In this document: piece after piece, positions 19,220-27,620 of the stretch
How positions within the stretch are numbered: position 1 is the stretch's first letter
Layout: each line of letters starts with the position of its first letter
Assembly (NCBI GenBank): GCA_021790515.1
Contig: JAJYHV010000038.1
Location: forward strand, 34,798-72,944
Origin: Pseudomonadota bacterium
Lineage (GTDB): Bacteria; Pseudomonadota; Gammaproteobacteria; Burkholderiales; Sulfuriferulaceae
Length of the DNA stretch: 38,147 nucleotides
Reading direction: 5' to 3'
Notes under the pieces: generated by a model
The model's database searches: none
The model's input: the letters and a program-made list of their open reading frames with translations, nothing else
Told to the model about the DNA's origin: nothing
Program-made: the position numbers and the translations under genes

Positions 19220-20086
19220 ATGCCAGCCGGAACACGTGATCTGGAATTCGAATTTACAACGCGGGATTTCTCTCGTGTGCGAGATATGATCTATCAGCGC
19301 GCTGGTATTGCGCTGGGAGAGCAAAAACAGGAAATGGTGTATGGACGGCTCTCACGACGATTGAGAACATTGGGATTCACCCGTTTTTCGGCATATCTCG
19401 ACTTGTTGGAGAGCCAGCCAGGCAATGATGAATGGGTGAGTTTTACCAACGCGCTGACGACCAACCTGACATCTTTTTTTCGTGAGGCGCACCACTTTCC
19501 GATGTTGGCCGAATTTTTGCTGACACGTCAAACGCCGGTCAACATCTGGTGCGCAGGCAGCTCCAGTGGAGAGGAAACATGGTCCATCGTCATGACAGCC
19601 TGCGAAGCATTTGATTCGCTGAATCCACCGATTACCGTGCTGGCGAGTGATATTGATACGCAAGTATTAAAAACGGCAGAGCAGGGTATTTACCCGGTTG
19701 AACGGGTACAAAAACTGGCGCCCGATCGTTTGCGGCGTTTTTTTTTGAAAGGTAGTGGCAGTCAGGAAGGTTTTGTTCGCATCAGGCCGGTGTTGCAGCG
19801 AATGGTTCGCTTCCACGCCATTAATCTGTTGTCTGAATCCTGGCCTGACTTTGGTGTGTTTGATGTTATTTTTTGTCGTAATGTAATGATCTATTTTGAT
19901 AAAAACACGCAATCAAAAATATTGACGCATTTTACCCGGGTGATGAAACCACAGGCTTTATTGTTTGCCGGGCATTCGGAAAACTTTTTGAATATAACAT
20001 CGGATTTTAGTTTGGTGGGAAAAACGGTGTATCGCCTCAACGGGAACCGGTCTTCAAATGCGTTTGCAGAATCAGGAAGATTGTAA
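19220..20086 (+). CDS. cheR: CheR, chemoreceptor glutamate methyltransferase
   Basis: S-adenosylmethionine-dependent methyltransferase that adds methyl groups to receptor glutamates during adaptation. The 288 residues comprise the N-terminal helical CheR domain (DFSRVRDMIYQRAGIAL, GRLSRRLRTLGF, NLTSFFREAHHF) and the SAM-binding fold (WCAGSSSGEETWSI, ASDID, FDVIFCRNVMIYFD). A beta-subdomain inserted near residue 200 can bind receptor pentapeptides. I use the ATG at 19220; a TTG at 19196 is possible but has no ribosome site. The 119-base gap after the last receptor contains an 8-bp inverted repeat, ATGATGGC/GCCATCAT, of unclear role. Confidence 0.94.
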   Translation: MPAGTRDLEFEFTTRDFSRVRDMIYQRAGIALGEQKQEMVYGRLSRRLRTLGFTRFSAYLDLLESQPGNDEWVSFTNALTTNLTSFFREAHHFPMLAEFLLTRQTPVNIWCAGSSSGEETWSIVMTACEAFDSLNPPITVLASDIDTQVLKTAEQGIYPVERVQKLAPDRLRRFFLKGSGSQEGFVRIRPVLQRMVRFHAINLLSESWPDFGVFDVIFCRNVMIYFDKNTQSKILTHFTRVMKPQALLFAGHSENFLNITSDFSLVGKTVYRLNGNRSSNAFAESGRL

Positions 20087-20670
20087 TGGGGTGGGACACC
20101 GCAGAAGAACATTTTGCCAGCAATCTGTATTATGATGCGGGGTTCCAGCGACAAGCAGCCAAATTGTTGCCGGGTGAGTATTATTACACCAATGAGGATA
20201 TGGTGCTTGTAACGGTGCTCGGTTCTTGCGTGTCAGCCTGTATTCGTGACCCGGTTTCTGGTTATGGCGGCATGAATCATTTTATGTTGCCGGAGCCAGG
20301 GTACGGACTGTTGTCCCAGTCAACCCAATCCATGCGCTATGGCAATCACGCCATGAATATTTTGCTGGAGCAGATGGTCAAGGCCGGAGCAAGGCAGGAA
20401 CGGTTTGAAGCCAAAGTATTTGGCGGCGGAAGCGTGGTAGATGGGTTTGATCAATCGAATGTCGGGGAGCGTAATGCAGCATTTGTGCTGGAATATCTTG
20501 CTCAGCAAGGTATTCCGGTGCGAGCGCAGGATCTGAATGGCAACTATCCGCGAAAAGTTTATTTTTTCCCGCGTGATGGCAAGGTTTTTGTGCGAAAAAT
20601 CCATGAATTGAAGAATGACACGTTGGCTCAGCGTGAATTGGCGTACGCGCGTCGTCTGAAATCGCGTTGA
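20086..20670 (+). CDS. cheD: CheD, chemoreceptor glutamine deamidase
   Basis: Deamidates specific receptor glutamines to glutamates, preparing them for methylation. The 194-residue protein carries the catalytic Cys in VLGSCVSACIRD and the His in GGMNHFMLP, together with the KVFGGGSVV block and the NYPRKVYFFPRDGKV C-terminal motif. It overlaps the cheR stop by one base (TAATG) with GGAAG upstream, so translation is probably coupled. In this cluster CheD may matter more than usual, because the neighbouring CheB has no receiver domain and CheB also deamidates receptors in enterics. Confidence 0.95.
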   Translation: MGWDTAEEHFASNLYYDAGFQRQAAKLLPGEYYYTNEDMVLVTVLGSCVSACIRDPVSGYGGMNHFMLPEPGYGLLSQSTQSMRYGNHAMNILLEQMVKAGARQERFEAKVFGGGSVVDGFDQSNVGERNAAFVLEYLAQQGIPVRAQDLNGNYPRKVYFFPRDGKVFVRKIHELKNDTLAQRELAYARRLKSR

Positions 20671-20691
20671 CAAGCGTGGAGGGGTATTGAA

Positions 20692-21306
20692 TTGTTGACT
20701 GGCAGTATCATTGCCATTGGTGCTTCCACCGGCGGAACGGAGGCCATTCGGGAAATATTGACGCAGTTACCGGTAAATAGTCCGCCGGTACTTATTGCTC
20801 AGCACATGCCGGCCGGATTTACGCAGTCATTTGCCCAACGGTTAAATGACTTGTGTAGAATTCGGGTTGCAGAGGCAAAGGATGATACCGAAATTTTGCC
20901 GGGGCATGCATACATTGCACCGGGGCATTCCCATTTGCTCTTGGCGCGTGTTGCGGGAAAGCCTGTGTTACGCTTGTCGCAGGCTGAGCCGGTGAATCGC
21001 CATCGTCCCTCCGTTGATGTATTGTTTGATTCCGTGGCACGGGAAGCAGGAGCCAACGCGATAGGGGTGATTTTGACAGGCATGGGTAAAGATGGCGCGA
21101 AGGGTTTGTTGACCATGAAGCGTGCTGGTGCGTATACCCTGGCGCAAGATGAAACCAGTTGTGTCGTGTTTGGCATGCCCAGAGAAGCGATTGCACTGGA
21201 AGCAGTCGATGAGGTAATCGCGCTGGATAAAATTGCCGGACGGATCATGATGGTAGTACAGGCGAAACCTCTGCCAATGGTAAAATCGCCGGTGACGAAA
21301 ATATAA
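20692..21306 (+). CDS. cheB: Receiver-less CheB, chemoreceptor methylesterase domain only
   Basis: Protein-glutamate methylesterase that removes receptor methyl groups. The 204 residues correspond only to the C-terminal catalytic domain of CheB. The triad residues are present: Ser12 in GASTGG, His38 in AQHMPAGFT and Asp134 in GMGKDGAKG. Normal CheB is about 350 residues and has an N-terminal receiver domain phosphorylated by CheA; here only 21 bases separate the cheD stop from the TTG start, which lies seven bases after GGAGGGG. The domain is therefore absent rather than mis-framed. In full-length CheB the unphosphorylated receiver inhibits catalysis, so this form should be constitutively active, or controlled in another way. 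Confidence 0.92.
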   Translation: MLTGSIIAIGASTGGTEAIREILTQLPVNSPPVLIAQHMPAGFTQSFAQRLNDLCRIRVAEAKDDTEILPGHAYIAPGHSHLLLARVAGKPVLRLSQAEPVNRHRPSVDVLFDSVAREAGANAIGVILTGMGKDGAKGLLTMKRAGAYTLAQDETSCVVFGMPREAIALEAVDEVIALDKIAGRIMMVVQAKPLPMVKSPVTKI

Positions 21307-21347
21307 GTGCGCCTTTATTGATTGCTTGAGATGGGAGATGGTAGACC

Positions 21348-21737
21348 ATGGCTGATGCCAATATGAAATTTTTGGTGGTAGACGATTTTTCCACGATGCG
21401 CCGCATCGTGCGGAATCTGTTGAAGGAGTTAGGATATTCCAATGTGGAAGAGGCGGAGGATGGCGCTATTGCGCTGTCCATGCTAAAAAACGGGCACTTC
21501 GATTTTGTCGTGTCCGACTGGAATATGCCCAATATGGACGGTCTGCAATTATTGCAGAGTATTCGGGCCGATGCTGCACTGAAACATTTGCCTGTTTTGA
21601 TGGTGACTGCTGAAGCCAAAAAAGAGAATATCGTCGCTGCTGCCCAGGCGGGCGCCAGCGGCTACGTCGTCAAGCCGTTCACGGCGGCCACCCTGGATGA
21701 AAAATTAAGCAAAATATTCGAAAAAATGGGCAAATAA
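21348..21737 (+). CDS. cheY: CheY, chemotaxis response regulator
   Basis: Single-domain response regulator that, when phosphorylated by CheA, binds the flagellar motor switch. At 129 residues it aligns position for position with E. coli CheY: Asp12-Asp13 acidic pair, phospho-acceptor Asp57 ([10 protein letters not shown]), Thr87 (MVTAEA), Tyr106 and Lys109 (GYVVKPF). The ATG follows GGGAGA. It is coupled to cheZ, three bases downstream or overlapping its ribosome site. Confidence 0.97.
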   Translation: MADANMKFLVVDDFSTMRRIVRNLLKELGYSNVEEAEDGAIALSMLKNGHFDFVVSDWNMPNMDGLQLLQSIRADAALKHLPVLMVTAEAKKENIVAAAQAGASGYVVKPFTAATLDEKLSKIFEKMGK

Positions 21738-21754
21738 TAATGGGGGAAATGAGC

Positions 21755-22399
21755 ATGTCTGATTTCGATTCGTCAAATCAATGTGATACAGCATCCGCAA
21801 CGACGAAAGCAACTGCAACGGATGACGAACTATTGTCCCGTGTCGGGCAGATTGCTCGTACACTACATGATAATCTGCGCGCACTGGGTCTTGATAAAGT
21901 CATTCAGAACGCAGCGCGTGACATACCCGATGTGCGGGAACGACTGAATTATGTGGTCAGCATGACAGAACAGGCAGCGCAGCGTGTACTGAATGCCACT
22001 GACACGACCATTCCGTTGCAGGAACAGATTATTGCGCAATGTGATACTGCCTTGTGTGAGTGCGACACGGTGGAATGTCGAGCCGTGCCAGGGCATGAGA
22101 AAATAACGCTTGCCCTGCAACAGATTAACGCAAATGCCAATATCAGTAAACAACAGTTGATTGATATCATGATGGCGCAGGATTTTCAGGATTTGACTGG
22201 CCAAGTCATTCGCCGCATTACTGAACTCGCGCATAATCTGGAAACTCAGTTGGTGCAGTTGTTGCTCGATTATGCACCGGTGGAATTAAGGAAAGAAACC
22301 TCCGGTTTGCTGAACGGCCCACAGATCAACCCTCACGCCGAGGATGTGGTGTCTGATCAGGAGCAGGTAGACGATTTGTTGAGCAGTCTGGGTTTTTGA
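21755..22399 (+). CDS. cheZ: CheZ, CheY-phosphate phosphatase
   Basis: Phosphatase that dephosphorylates CheY-P and ends the signal. The 214 residues form the long helical-hairpin domain with the catalytic block IMMAQDFQDLTGQVIRRI, which contains the Asp and the Gln that inserts into the CheY active site. The CheY-binding tail ends D-Q-E-Q-V-D-D-L-L-S-S-L-G-F, nearly the same as in E. coli. A Cys-rich stretch (CDTALCECDTVEC, about residues 93-105) in the linker between helices is unusual. I chose the ATG at 21755, seven bases after GGGGGA; ATGs at 21740 and 21749 are alternatives. Confidence 0.95.
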   Translation: MSDFDSSNQCDTASATTKATATDDELLSRVGQIARTLHDNLRALGLDKVIQNAARDIPDVRERLNYVVSMTEQAAQRVLNATDTTIPLQEQIIAQCDTALCECDTVECRAVPGHEKITLALQQINANANISKQQLIDIMMAQDFQDLTGQVIRRITELAHNLETQLVQLLLDYAPVELRKETSGLLNGPQINPHAEDVVSDQEQVDDLLSSLGF

Positions 22400-22426
22400 T
22401 GCGACGACCATTCTGGAGTCACGAGC

Positions 22427-23644
22427 ATGCCTGAAGCCTATATTGTCAAACGTGCGGCCGTGCTGGATCGACAGCAGAAATTGATGGGCTACTATTTTTT
22501 TTGGCGTCAGCCGGTTAATACCACCGAGGGATTGGTCGCCAAAGCGCGTGAAACACTGGTATGGATTAGCGGCCTTTTCGGGTCGAATCAGGAGCGTGAT
22601 CAGCCTGCCGGATTACGTTATTATTTTCGCTCGCCGGCAGCCTTGTTGCGTGATGACGGATTTTGTGACCTGCCCAGATCCGCGTTGGGCTTGATTGTCT
22701 TGCCGGAAGATTTGAAAGATGCAGCCGAATGCGAAGCCATGCAGATGTTGCGACAAGAGGGTTGCGAGATTGTATTGCGCATTGACGATCTGGCTGCTTT
22801 GCAACCCGAACTGTTCAGTCTGGTCGACTTGGTTGAAGTACGATTTGAGGCAGGAAATTTTTCTGCGCAGGCAAAAATTTATGGTGTGCTGAAAAATACC
22901 TCTGTGCACATGTTGGCGTCCCGCGTAGAAGATTGGCGTGAACTGGCTGTTTGTCACAAATTGGGTTTGAGTACCGTGGTGGGCGATTTTTATTATACTT
23001 TGCCGCCGGATCTTGTCGGGGAGCAAAAAGCACTCAATCCTTCCCAGGTTACTTTGTTGCGGGTCATGGATGCTGTGCAGGCGAATGCCGAAATAAACGT
23101 GCTGGAAGAGTTGTTGAAACACGACGCAGGTATTTCATACAAGCTGTTGTTTTATATAAATTCTGCTGCGTTTGGTTTGGGTTTTGAAATCAAATCGTTA
23201 CGCCACGCCATCCAGATGCTTGGCTATCGCCCCTTGTACCGCTGGCTGTGTGTGTTGCTTGCCACCAGTGATTCCGGGCATGTTTCTTCCGTCTTGTTGC
23301 AGACGGCATTGATGCGCGGACGGATGATGGAACTATTGGGCGCCAAGTTACTGTCCAGTCAAGATGTGGAAAATCTGTTCATCGTTGGCATGTTTTCCTT
23401 GCTGGATCGCTTGCTGGGGATAGAAATGACGCAGGCAATCGATCAAATTCGCCTGCCGGAAAGTGTGCTTGATGCCTTGCTTGACCGTACGGGAGTTTTT
23501 CATTCCGTTCTGGAATTGGTCAAAGCGTGTGAATTGCCGGACGATACTGCGCTGGAGCTTGCTGATGTTTTGGGTGTTGCGTTGGATGACATCAACGTGG
23601 CGCACGCGAAGGCGATTGGCTGGTCGCAATCATTGGTAGCATGA
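22427..23644 (+). CDS. Degenerate-EAL/HDOD signalling protein
   Basis: Two-domain regulatory protein of 405 residues in the EAL-HDOD (YuxH-like) family. The N-terminal half (about 1-195) has the outline of an EAL fold (MGYYFFWRQ where active enzymes have a GxELLxR-type motif, then VEVRF, AS/KxE-like VEDWRELAVCHKLG and STVVGDFYY) but has lost the catalytic E-A-L, D-D-F and metal ligands, so it cannot be an ordinary c-di-GMP phosphodiesterase. The C-terminal half (about 200-390) is an HDOD domain (LLKHDAGISYKLLFYINSAAFG, LRHAIQMLGYRPLYRWL). It starts 27 bases after cheZ, so it is probably part of the chemotaxis operon and may link motility to other signals. Exact role unknown. Confidence 0.85.
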   Translation: MPEAYIVKRAAVLDRQQKLMGYYFFWRQPVNTTEGLVAKARETLVWISGLFGSNQERDQPAGLRYYFRSPAALLRDDGFCDLPRSALGLIVLPEDLKDAAECEAMQMLRQEGCEIVLRIDDLAALQPELFSLVDLVEVRFEAGNFSAQAKIYGVLKNTSVHMLASRVEDWRELAVCHKLGLSTVVGDFYYTLPPDLVGEQKALNPSQVTLLRVMDAVQANAEINVLEELLKHDAGISYKLLFYINSAAFGLGFEIKSLRHAIQMLGYRPLYRWLCVLLATSDSGHVSSVLLQTALMRGRMMELLGAKLLSSQDVENLFIVGMFSLLDRLLGIEMTQAIDQIRLPESVLDALLDRTGVFHSVLELVKACELPDDTALELADVLGVALDDINVAHAKAIGWSQSLVA

Positions 23645-23704
23645 TTGTTTGCTTGTCGCATGAACGTCTGTTTGCCATATTAACTGGCCATATTTTTTGT
23701 GATT

Positions 23705-23749
23705 ATAAAAAAGGCCACCGCAAGCGGTGGCCAAGCTTCTGGTGAAGCT
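23705..23749 (-). terminator. Factor-independent terminator of the TonB-dependent receptor gene
   Basis: On the minus strand a 6-bp stem-loop (AGCTTC/GAAGCT, 23734-23749) is followed by a strong GC-rich hairpin, GGCCACCGC/GCGGTGGCC (23713-23732), and then six T residues (A-run at 23707-23712 on the plus strand). This lies 28 bases beyond the receptor stop. On the plus strand no T-run follows the hairpin, so it should not end the chemotaxis operon efficiently. Confidence 0.85.
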
Positions 23750-23776
23750 GAAAACGAATGACTATATGCTTGATTA

Positions 23777-26086
23777 TTACATGCTGAGCGAAAGGTTCAG
23801 CATGTAGCTGCGTTCCGGCAAGGTGTAATACAATTCGTTGCCGTTGACATCCGTACCATTTGAAGCAAAGATTTTCTGGCTGTTGAGCAAGTTGTCGATC
23901 ATGAAGCCGATCGTGGCTTTTTTGATCCAGCTCAGCGGTGCAGGAATCTCGTAGCTGCTGCTGAAATTAGTAATGCTGTAAGAGCTCAACGGTGTTTGTT
24001 GACCTGGGTCGCCGTAGCGTTGACCGACAAATTTGGTCATCAGCGAAGCGTAGGCGGGGCCCTGGTTGTAAATCAGACCGGCAACGCCAGTGTGTTCTGG
24101 TGTGTCGGCAATCCATTGGCTTGGATTATTGGGTTGGCTGATGGTTTTGGCAACGTTGAACGTATAGTTGCCATACAGGTTGAATCCACTGCCCAGATGA
24201 TACGTGCCTTCGGTTTCAAAACCGTCGTAATCCACGCCGCCGGCGTTGGAGTAGACGGTGATGCCTTGATAAATATTGCTTTGCTCAAGGTTGTTGAAGT
24301 GGATGTAATACACATCGGCAGATAACACAAACCGGTTGGTGGTGTAAGTGGTGCCCACTTGATAGTTGGTGGTCGATTCCGGGTTGAGTGAGCCGGGGTT
24401 GGTGGCCGTCGCGCTACCCTTTGGGTAAAACAGGTTCAGGTTGGGAGCCAGAAAGCCGGTCGCAATCTGAGCGTAGGACGACCAGTCGGGCTGAATCATG
24501 TAACGCATGTCAATCGACGGCAAGGCCTTGTCCCAGGTCACATTTTCGTTGACTGGTGCTCCGGTGTTGCCCTGGTTGACCGTGGCGTCCATACCACGAG
24601 TAAATGACACGTATTTGATACCTGGGGTCACGGTCAGGTTGGGCATCGGTTTCCAGGCATAATCGATGTAGGCCTGTTTGGTGTCCAGCGTATCGGTCAT
24701 GTAGCGGTCGGTGTAGTACAGAGGATTGTTGCTGCCCAGACTGGTTGGGCTTAGCGGTACCAGCGAAAGACCAAACGGGTTATCGTAGTTATAACCACCA
24801 GTGGTTGCGTTGGTTTCAAATTGCCAGCGGGTATTGTCTTGATGGTCATACCACGCGCCGACGTTCAATGTGCCGGGGCCTATGTCGCGCGACAGGCGCA
24901 AAAAGTCGCCGATGGAACGGTAATCCATGGTCATCATGGTGCCGGGAACGCCGTTTGTGTCAACAGTGCCGTCGGCCAGTACCGGAAATGAAGTGCCGCT
25001 GGAGCCGTTTAAGGACGGGAATTGGCCGCTGCCTTGATCCAGACCGTTCCAGCCGTTGTGGTCGTAAGCATAAGTGTACAGTTTGTTGTCGAGACGCCAG
25101 CCACTCAGGTTGGTTTGCACGCCGATGTATTCAAAGTCGGTGTGAATGTCGTCACGATTGTAGCCTTGATAATTGCCACTGCCCGGATTTTCGACCAGGC
25201 CATAATTATTGCCGTATTGTTGCAATTCACTCAACGTGGCGCCAATTGGCGGATTCTGCGTGGTGTGGTTTTGCATGCCGACGAAGGTCAACAAGGTGTC
25301 GTCACCGACCGGTTTGACCAGTTTGACGAACAGGTTGGTACGGTCTTGATTGGCGTTGGTCAGGTAACCATCGGTATGGAAGCTCTTGTAGCTGATGAAC
25401 GCGCTGGCATCGCCGTACTGATGCATGATGCCGGTATCGTACTGCGCACCGGCCAATCGGGTGCCGAAACTGCCCATGTCCAGATAAGTGGTCAAGTCGC
25501 TCGTGGTGTTGGGTGCGCGTGACAGCATTGCCATCGTGCCGCCAAACGTGGCATCACCCAAGGTACTGGCGTCACCCGGTCCACGGTCGACGACGATGCC
25601 GCCCATGTCCTGTGGCATGAAATAAACGGTCGAATGATGGGTAAAGTCGTTGGAGTCACCCCAGGGGATACCGTCAAAGGTAACGTTATATTGACCATCC
25701 TGAAAACCGCGCACGAAAGGACCGCCAGATTGCGATTCCATCGCACCTGCTCCGTTTGGATTCACGCTCCAGGTGCTGGGGGTATATTGCACCAGGTCGG
25801 GGTAATTAGAACCGGGATAAGCATTTTCCTGAATGAAATGCTGATTGATGATGGACTGTGGTTCGGTGCTGTTCAGCGATCCTTGGCTCGGCGCCTGAAA
25901 AGCCGCCGAGGCCGGGTTGTTCTGTACGTTGACCAGGCTGTTGTCAGCGGCGGTACTGCCTTGCACAGTGCCCAGATCAGTGGCATCGGCCAATGCGGAC
26001 TGAGCGACGATGGCAATCAGACTGCCCAGAATGGCGCGGGTGAGCCGCTTTTTATGAAATGAGTGTTGTTGCAAGTGCAATCGCAT
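23777..26086 (-). CDS. TonB-dependent outer-membrane receptor
   Basis: Outer-membrane beta-barrel transporter of 769 residues that would take up a ligand using energy from TonB. The signal peptide ends at about residue 34 (AQSALA|DA). A plug domain (about 85-200) has GGPFVRGFQDGQYNVTFDGIPWG and FGGTMAMLSRAP, and a 22-strand-type barrel follows with alternating aromatic residues, ending Y-M-L-N-L-S-L-S-M rather than in the usual terminal Phe. No clear TonB box is visible near the mature N-terminus. The ATG at 26086 has GGGAG a few bases upstream. It is a lone gene with its own terminator; no siderophore, TonB or periplasmic-binding gene lies next to it, so the substrate cannot be assigned. Confidence 0.88.
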   Translation of the reverse strand: MRLHLQQHSFHKKRLTRAILGSLIAIVAQSALADATDLGTVQGSTAADNSLVNVQNNPASAAFQAPSQGSLNSTEPQSIINQHFIQENAYPGSNYPDLVQYTPSTWSVNPNGAGAMESQSGGPFVRGFQDGQYNVTFDGIPWGDSNDFTHHSTVYFMPQDMGGIVVDRGPGDASTLGDATFGGTMAMLSRAPNTTSDLTTYLDMGSFGTRLAGAQYDTGIMHQYGDASAFISYKSFHTDGYLTNANQDRTNLFVKLVKPVGDDTLLTFVGMQNHTTQNPPIGATLSELQQYGNNYGLVENPGSGNYQGYNRDDIHTDFEYIGVQTNLSGWRLDNKLYTYAYDHNGWNGLDQGSGQFPSLNGSSGTSFPVLADGTVDTNGVPGTMMTMDYRSIGDFLRLSRDIGPGTLNVGAWYDHQDNTRWQFETNATTGGYNYDNPFGLSLVPLSPTSLGSNNPLYYTDRYMTDTLDTKQAYIDYAWKPMPNLTVTPGIKYVSFTRGMDATVNQGNTGAPVNENVTWDKALPSIDMRYMIQPDWSSYAQIATGFLAPNLNLFYPKGSATATNPGSLNPESTTNYQVGTTYTTNRFVLSADVYYIHFNNLEQSNIYQGITVYSNAGGVDYDGFETEGTYHLGSGFNLYGNYTFNVAKTISQPNNPSQWIADTPEHTGVAGLIYNQGPAYASLMTKFVGQRYGDPGQQTPLSSYSITNFSSSYEIPAPLSWIKKATIGFMIDNLLNSQKIFASNGTDVNGNELYYTLPERSYMLNLSLSM

Positions 26087-26117
26087 GGTTTTCTCCCTGT
26101 GTAAAAAATAAGTCAAA

Positions 26118-26144
26118 ATCACGATATCGATTCACGATTCGATT
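26118..26144 (-). promoter_or_regulatory. Direct repeats upstream of the TonB-dependent receptor
   Basis: TCACGAT occurs at 26119-26125 and again at 26132-26138, a 13-base spacing, with a CGATATCG palindrome between. The stretch is about 33-55 bases upstream of the receptor ATG, where a promoter or operator would lie. It does not match the GATAATGATAATCATTATC Fur consensus. The remainder of the 127-base gap up to the HIT gene is AT-rich. Confidence 0.25.
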
Positions 26145-26213
26145 TATTAGTGATTCATCAGCAGGGAGGATACAAAAATAAACTTAGTAGCTTGTGACGT
26201 TTGAGTGAAGGTT

Positions 26214-26669
26214 CTATGATGCGCGGTCAGTCACGGCAGCAGCGGTAATTGATGCGGCAAGACGAGTGGTGAGCAAATGACGTAAGGATTCGACGTCGAT
26301 ATCTTTCTGTCGACAATCACCATCGCGTTGTGGTGCGCTCCAGATGGAAAGAGGAAAATGCCGGTCATTGCGGAAGCGTGGAATAATATGCCAGTGCAGG
26401 TGGGGGACCAGATTGCCCAGGCTGGCGAGGTTGATTTTGTCGGGTTGCAGCAATTGGCGCAACGCTTGCTCAACGATGAAAACGACATGCATGAGGTCGT
26501 GTTGCTGTGCGGGTGCAAGATCGCCCATTTCGCGTATATGTGTGTGCCAGATGACGCGGCACAGCGCGGGGTAATCCGGTTCATTGGCCAGGATAATGCG
26601 CAATTGGTCATTTTGCCAGAGCAGGGTTTCTGTTGGTGCGGGATGGCACAAGGGGCAGTCAACCGTCAT
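26214..26669 (-). CDS. HIT-family nucleotide-binding hydrolase
   Basis: Histidine-triad protein of 151 residues. The triad motif H-L-H-W-H-I-I-P-R (about residues 98-106) is intact, so it may hydrolyse or transfer nucleotidyl groups; the natural substrate is not known. The N-terminus has a C-P-L-C-H motif, often a metal-binding feature in bacterial HIT proteins, followed by RIILANEPDYPALCRVIWHTHIREM, typical of this proteobacterial subgroup. I start it at the ATG at 26669, preceded by GGAAAGG and overlapping the end of recR by 11 bases; a longer frame upstream would intrude further into recR. Last gene of the dnaX-ybaB-recR cluster. Confidence 0.88.
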   Translation of the reverse strand: MTVDCPLCHPAPTETLLWQNDQLRIILANEPDYPALCRVIWHTHIREMGDLAPAQQHDLMHVVFIVEQALRQLLQPDKINLASLGNLVPHLHWHIIPRFRNDRHFPLSIWSAPQRDGDCRQKDIDVESLRHLLTTRLAASITAAAVTDRAS

Positions 26670-27267
26670 AGTGACGCCTTTCCATGAGCGCTTGCCCAAG
26701 CGTGCTGGAATCGGTGTGTTCCAGTTCGCCACCGGACGGGATTCCGCGCGCAATACGGGTGATTTTGATTGGGTGCGCGCTCAGTAATTGCCGGATGGCG
26801 TGTGCGGTGGCTTCGCCCTCGACTGTAAAATTGGTCGCCAGAATCACTTCGGTAATCGGGCTGGTTTCTATTCGGCGCAGCAAGCGTTCCAGATGAATGT
26901 CATGTGGACCAATACCGTCTATTGGTGATAAATGCCCCATCAGGACAAAATACAGGCCGCGGTAAAGATGGGTCTGCTCCAACATGAGCAAATCGGTGGG
27001 CATTTCTACTACCATCAAAAGATGATTGTCGCGAGAGGCATTGGCGCACAGACCACAGAGAGTCTGTTCACTGAAATTATTGCATGATGCACAGTGTTGC
27101 AATTGTTCCAACGCAATATCCAGCGCATGAGCCAGACGCTTGCAGCCTGCGCGGTCATGCTGCAGCAGGTGATAGGCCATGCGCTGTGCCGAACGGGGCC
27201 CGACACCAGGCAGGGCACGCAAGGATTGTATGAGTTCGGCAAGCAGTGATGGTGCGTCGGTAGACAA
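26659..27267 (-). CDS. recR: RecR, recombination mediator protein
   Basis: DNA repair protein that, with RecO, loads RecA onto SSB-coated single-stranded DNA at gaps. The 202 residues show the helix-hairpin-helix LRALPGVGPRSAQRMAYHLL (about 17-36), a four-Cys zinc finger (CASC ... CGLC, about 59-76), and the Toprim domain with VVEMPTDLLMLE and ATNFTVEGEATAHAI, ending with IARGIPSGGELEHTDSSTL. The only reasonable start is a TTG at 27267, since the frame has no early ATG. It lies 12 bases after ybaB. Confidence 0.96.
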   Translation of the reverse strand: MSTDAPSLLAELIQSLRALPGVGPRSAQRMAYHLLQHDRAGCKRLAHALDIALEQLQHCASCNNFSEQTLCGLCANASRDNHLLMVVEMPTDLLMLEQTHLYRGLYFVLMGHLSPIDGIGPHDIHLERLLRRIETSPITEVILATNFTVEGEATAHAIRQLLSAHPIKITRIARGIPSGGELEHTDSSTLGQALMERRHYDG

Positions 27268-27279
27268 TGTTTGGCAGCC

Positions 27280-27606
27280 TTAAAATGGCATTTTGAATCC
27301 GGGCGGCAGTTGCAATCCGGATGTCAGTGCGCCCATGTGTTCCTGCGACATGGCTTCTGCTTTACGCAAGGCATCATTGAGCGCAGCGGCGACGAGGTCT
27401 TCCAGCATATCTTTGTCGTCGTTGATGAGACTGTCGTCGATACTGACCCGATGAACAATGTTGCGACAATTCATTACCACGCGAACCATGCCGCCGCCGG
27501 CGCTGCCTTCCACGTTGATTTCCGCCAGTTTTTCCTGGGCTTTTTGCATGTTTTCCTGCATTTTTTGTGCTTGACGCATCATTTGACTGATACCACCTTT
27601 GAGCAT
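27280..27606 (-). CDS. ybaB: YbaB/EbfC family nucleoid-associated protein
   Basis: Small DNA-binding nucleoid-associated protein of 108 residues, acting as a dimer. The N-terminal helix ([21 protein letters not shown]) and the [15 protein letters not shown] strand region are the family hallmarks, and the C-terminus is [16 protein letters not shown]. The ATG is preceded by GGAG. It sits between dnaX (14 bases) and recR (12 bases), the conserved bacterial order. Confidence 0.95.
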   Translation of the reverse strand: MLKGGISQMMRQAQKMQENMQKAQEKLAEINVEGSAGGGMVRVVMNCRNIVHRVSIDDSLINDDKDMLEDLVAAALNDALRKAEAMSQEHMGALTSGLQLPPGFKMPF

Positions 27607-27620
27607 GTCATTCTCCTGGA

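Noticed and set aside
20590-20691. Remnant of a CheB receiver domain upstream of cheB
   Set aside because: The region is the cheD 3' end plus 21 bases; no receiver motif is found in any frame.
23645-23712. Plus-strand terminator for the chemotaxis operon
   Set aside because: A T-run occurs near 23691 but no stable stem precedes it; the strong hairpin at 23713-23732 is oriented for the minus strand.
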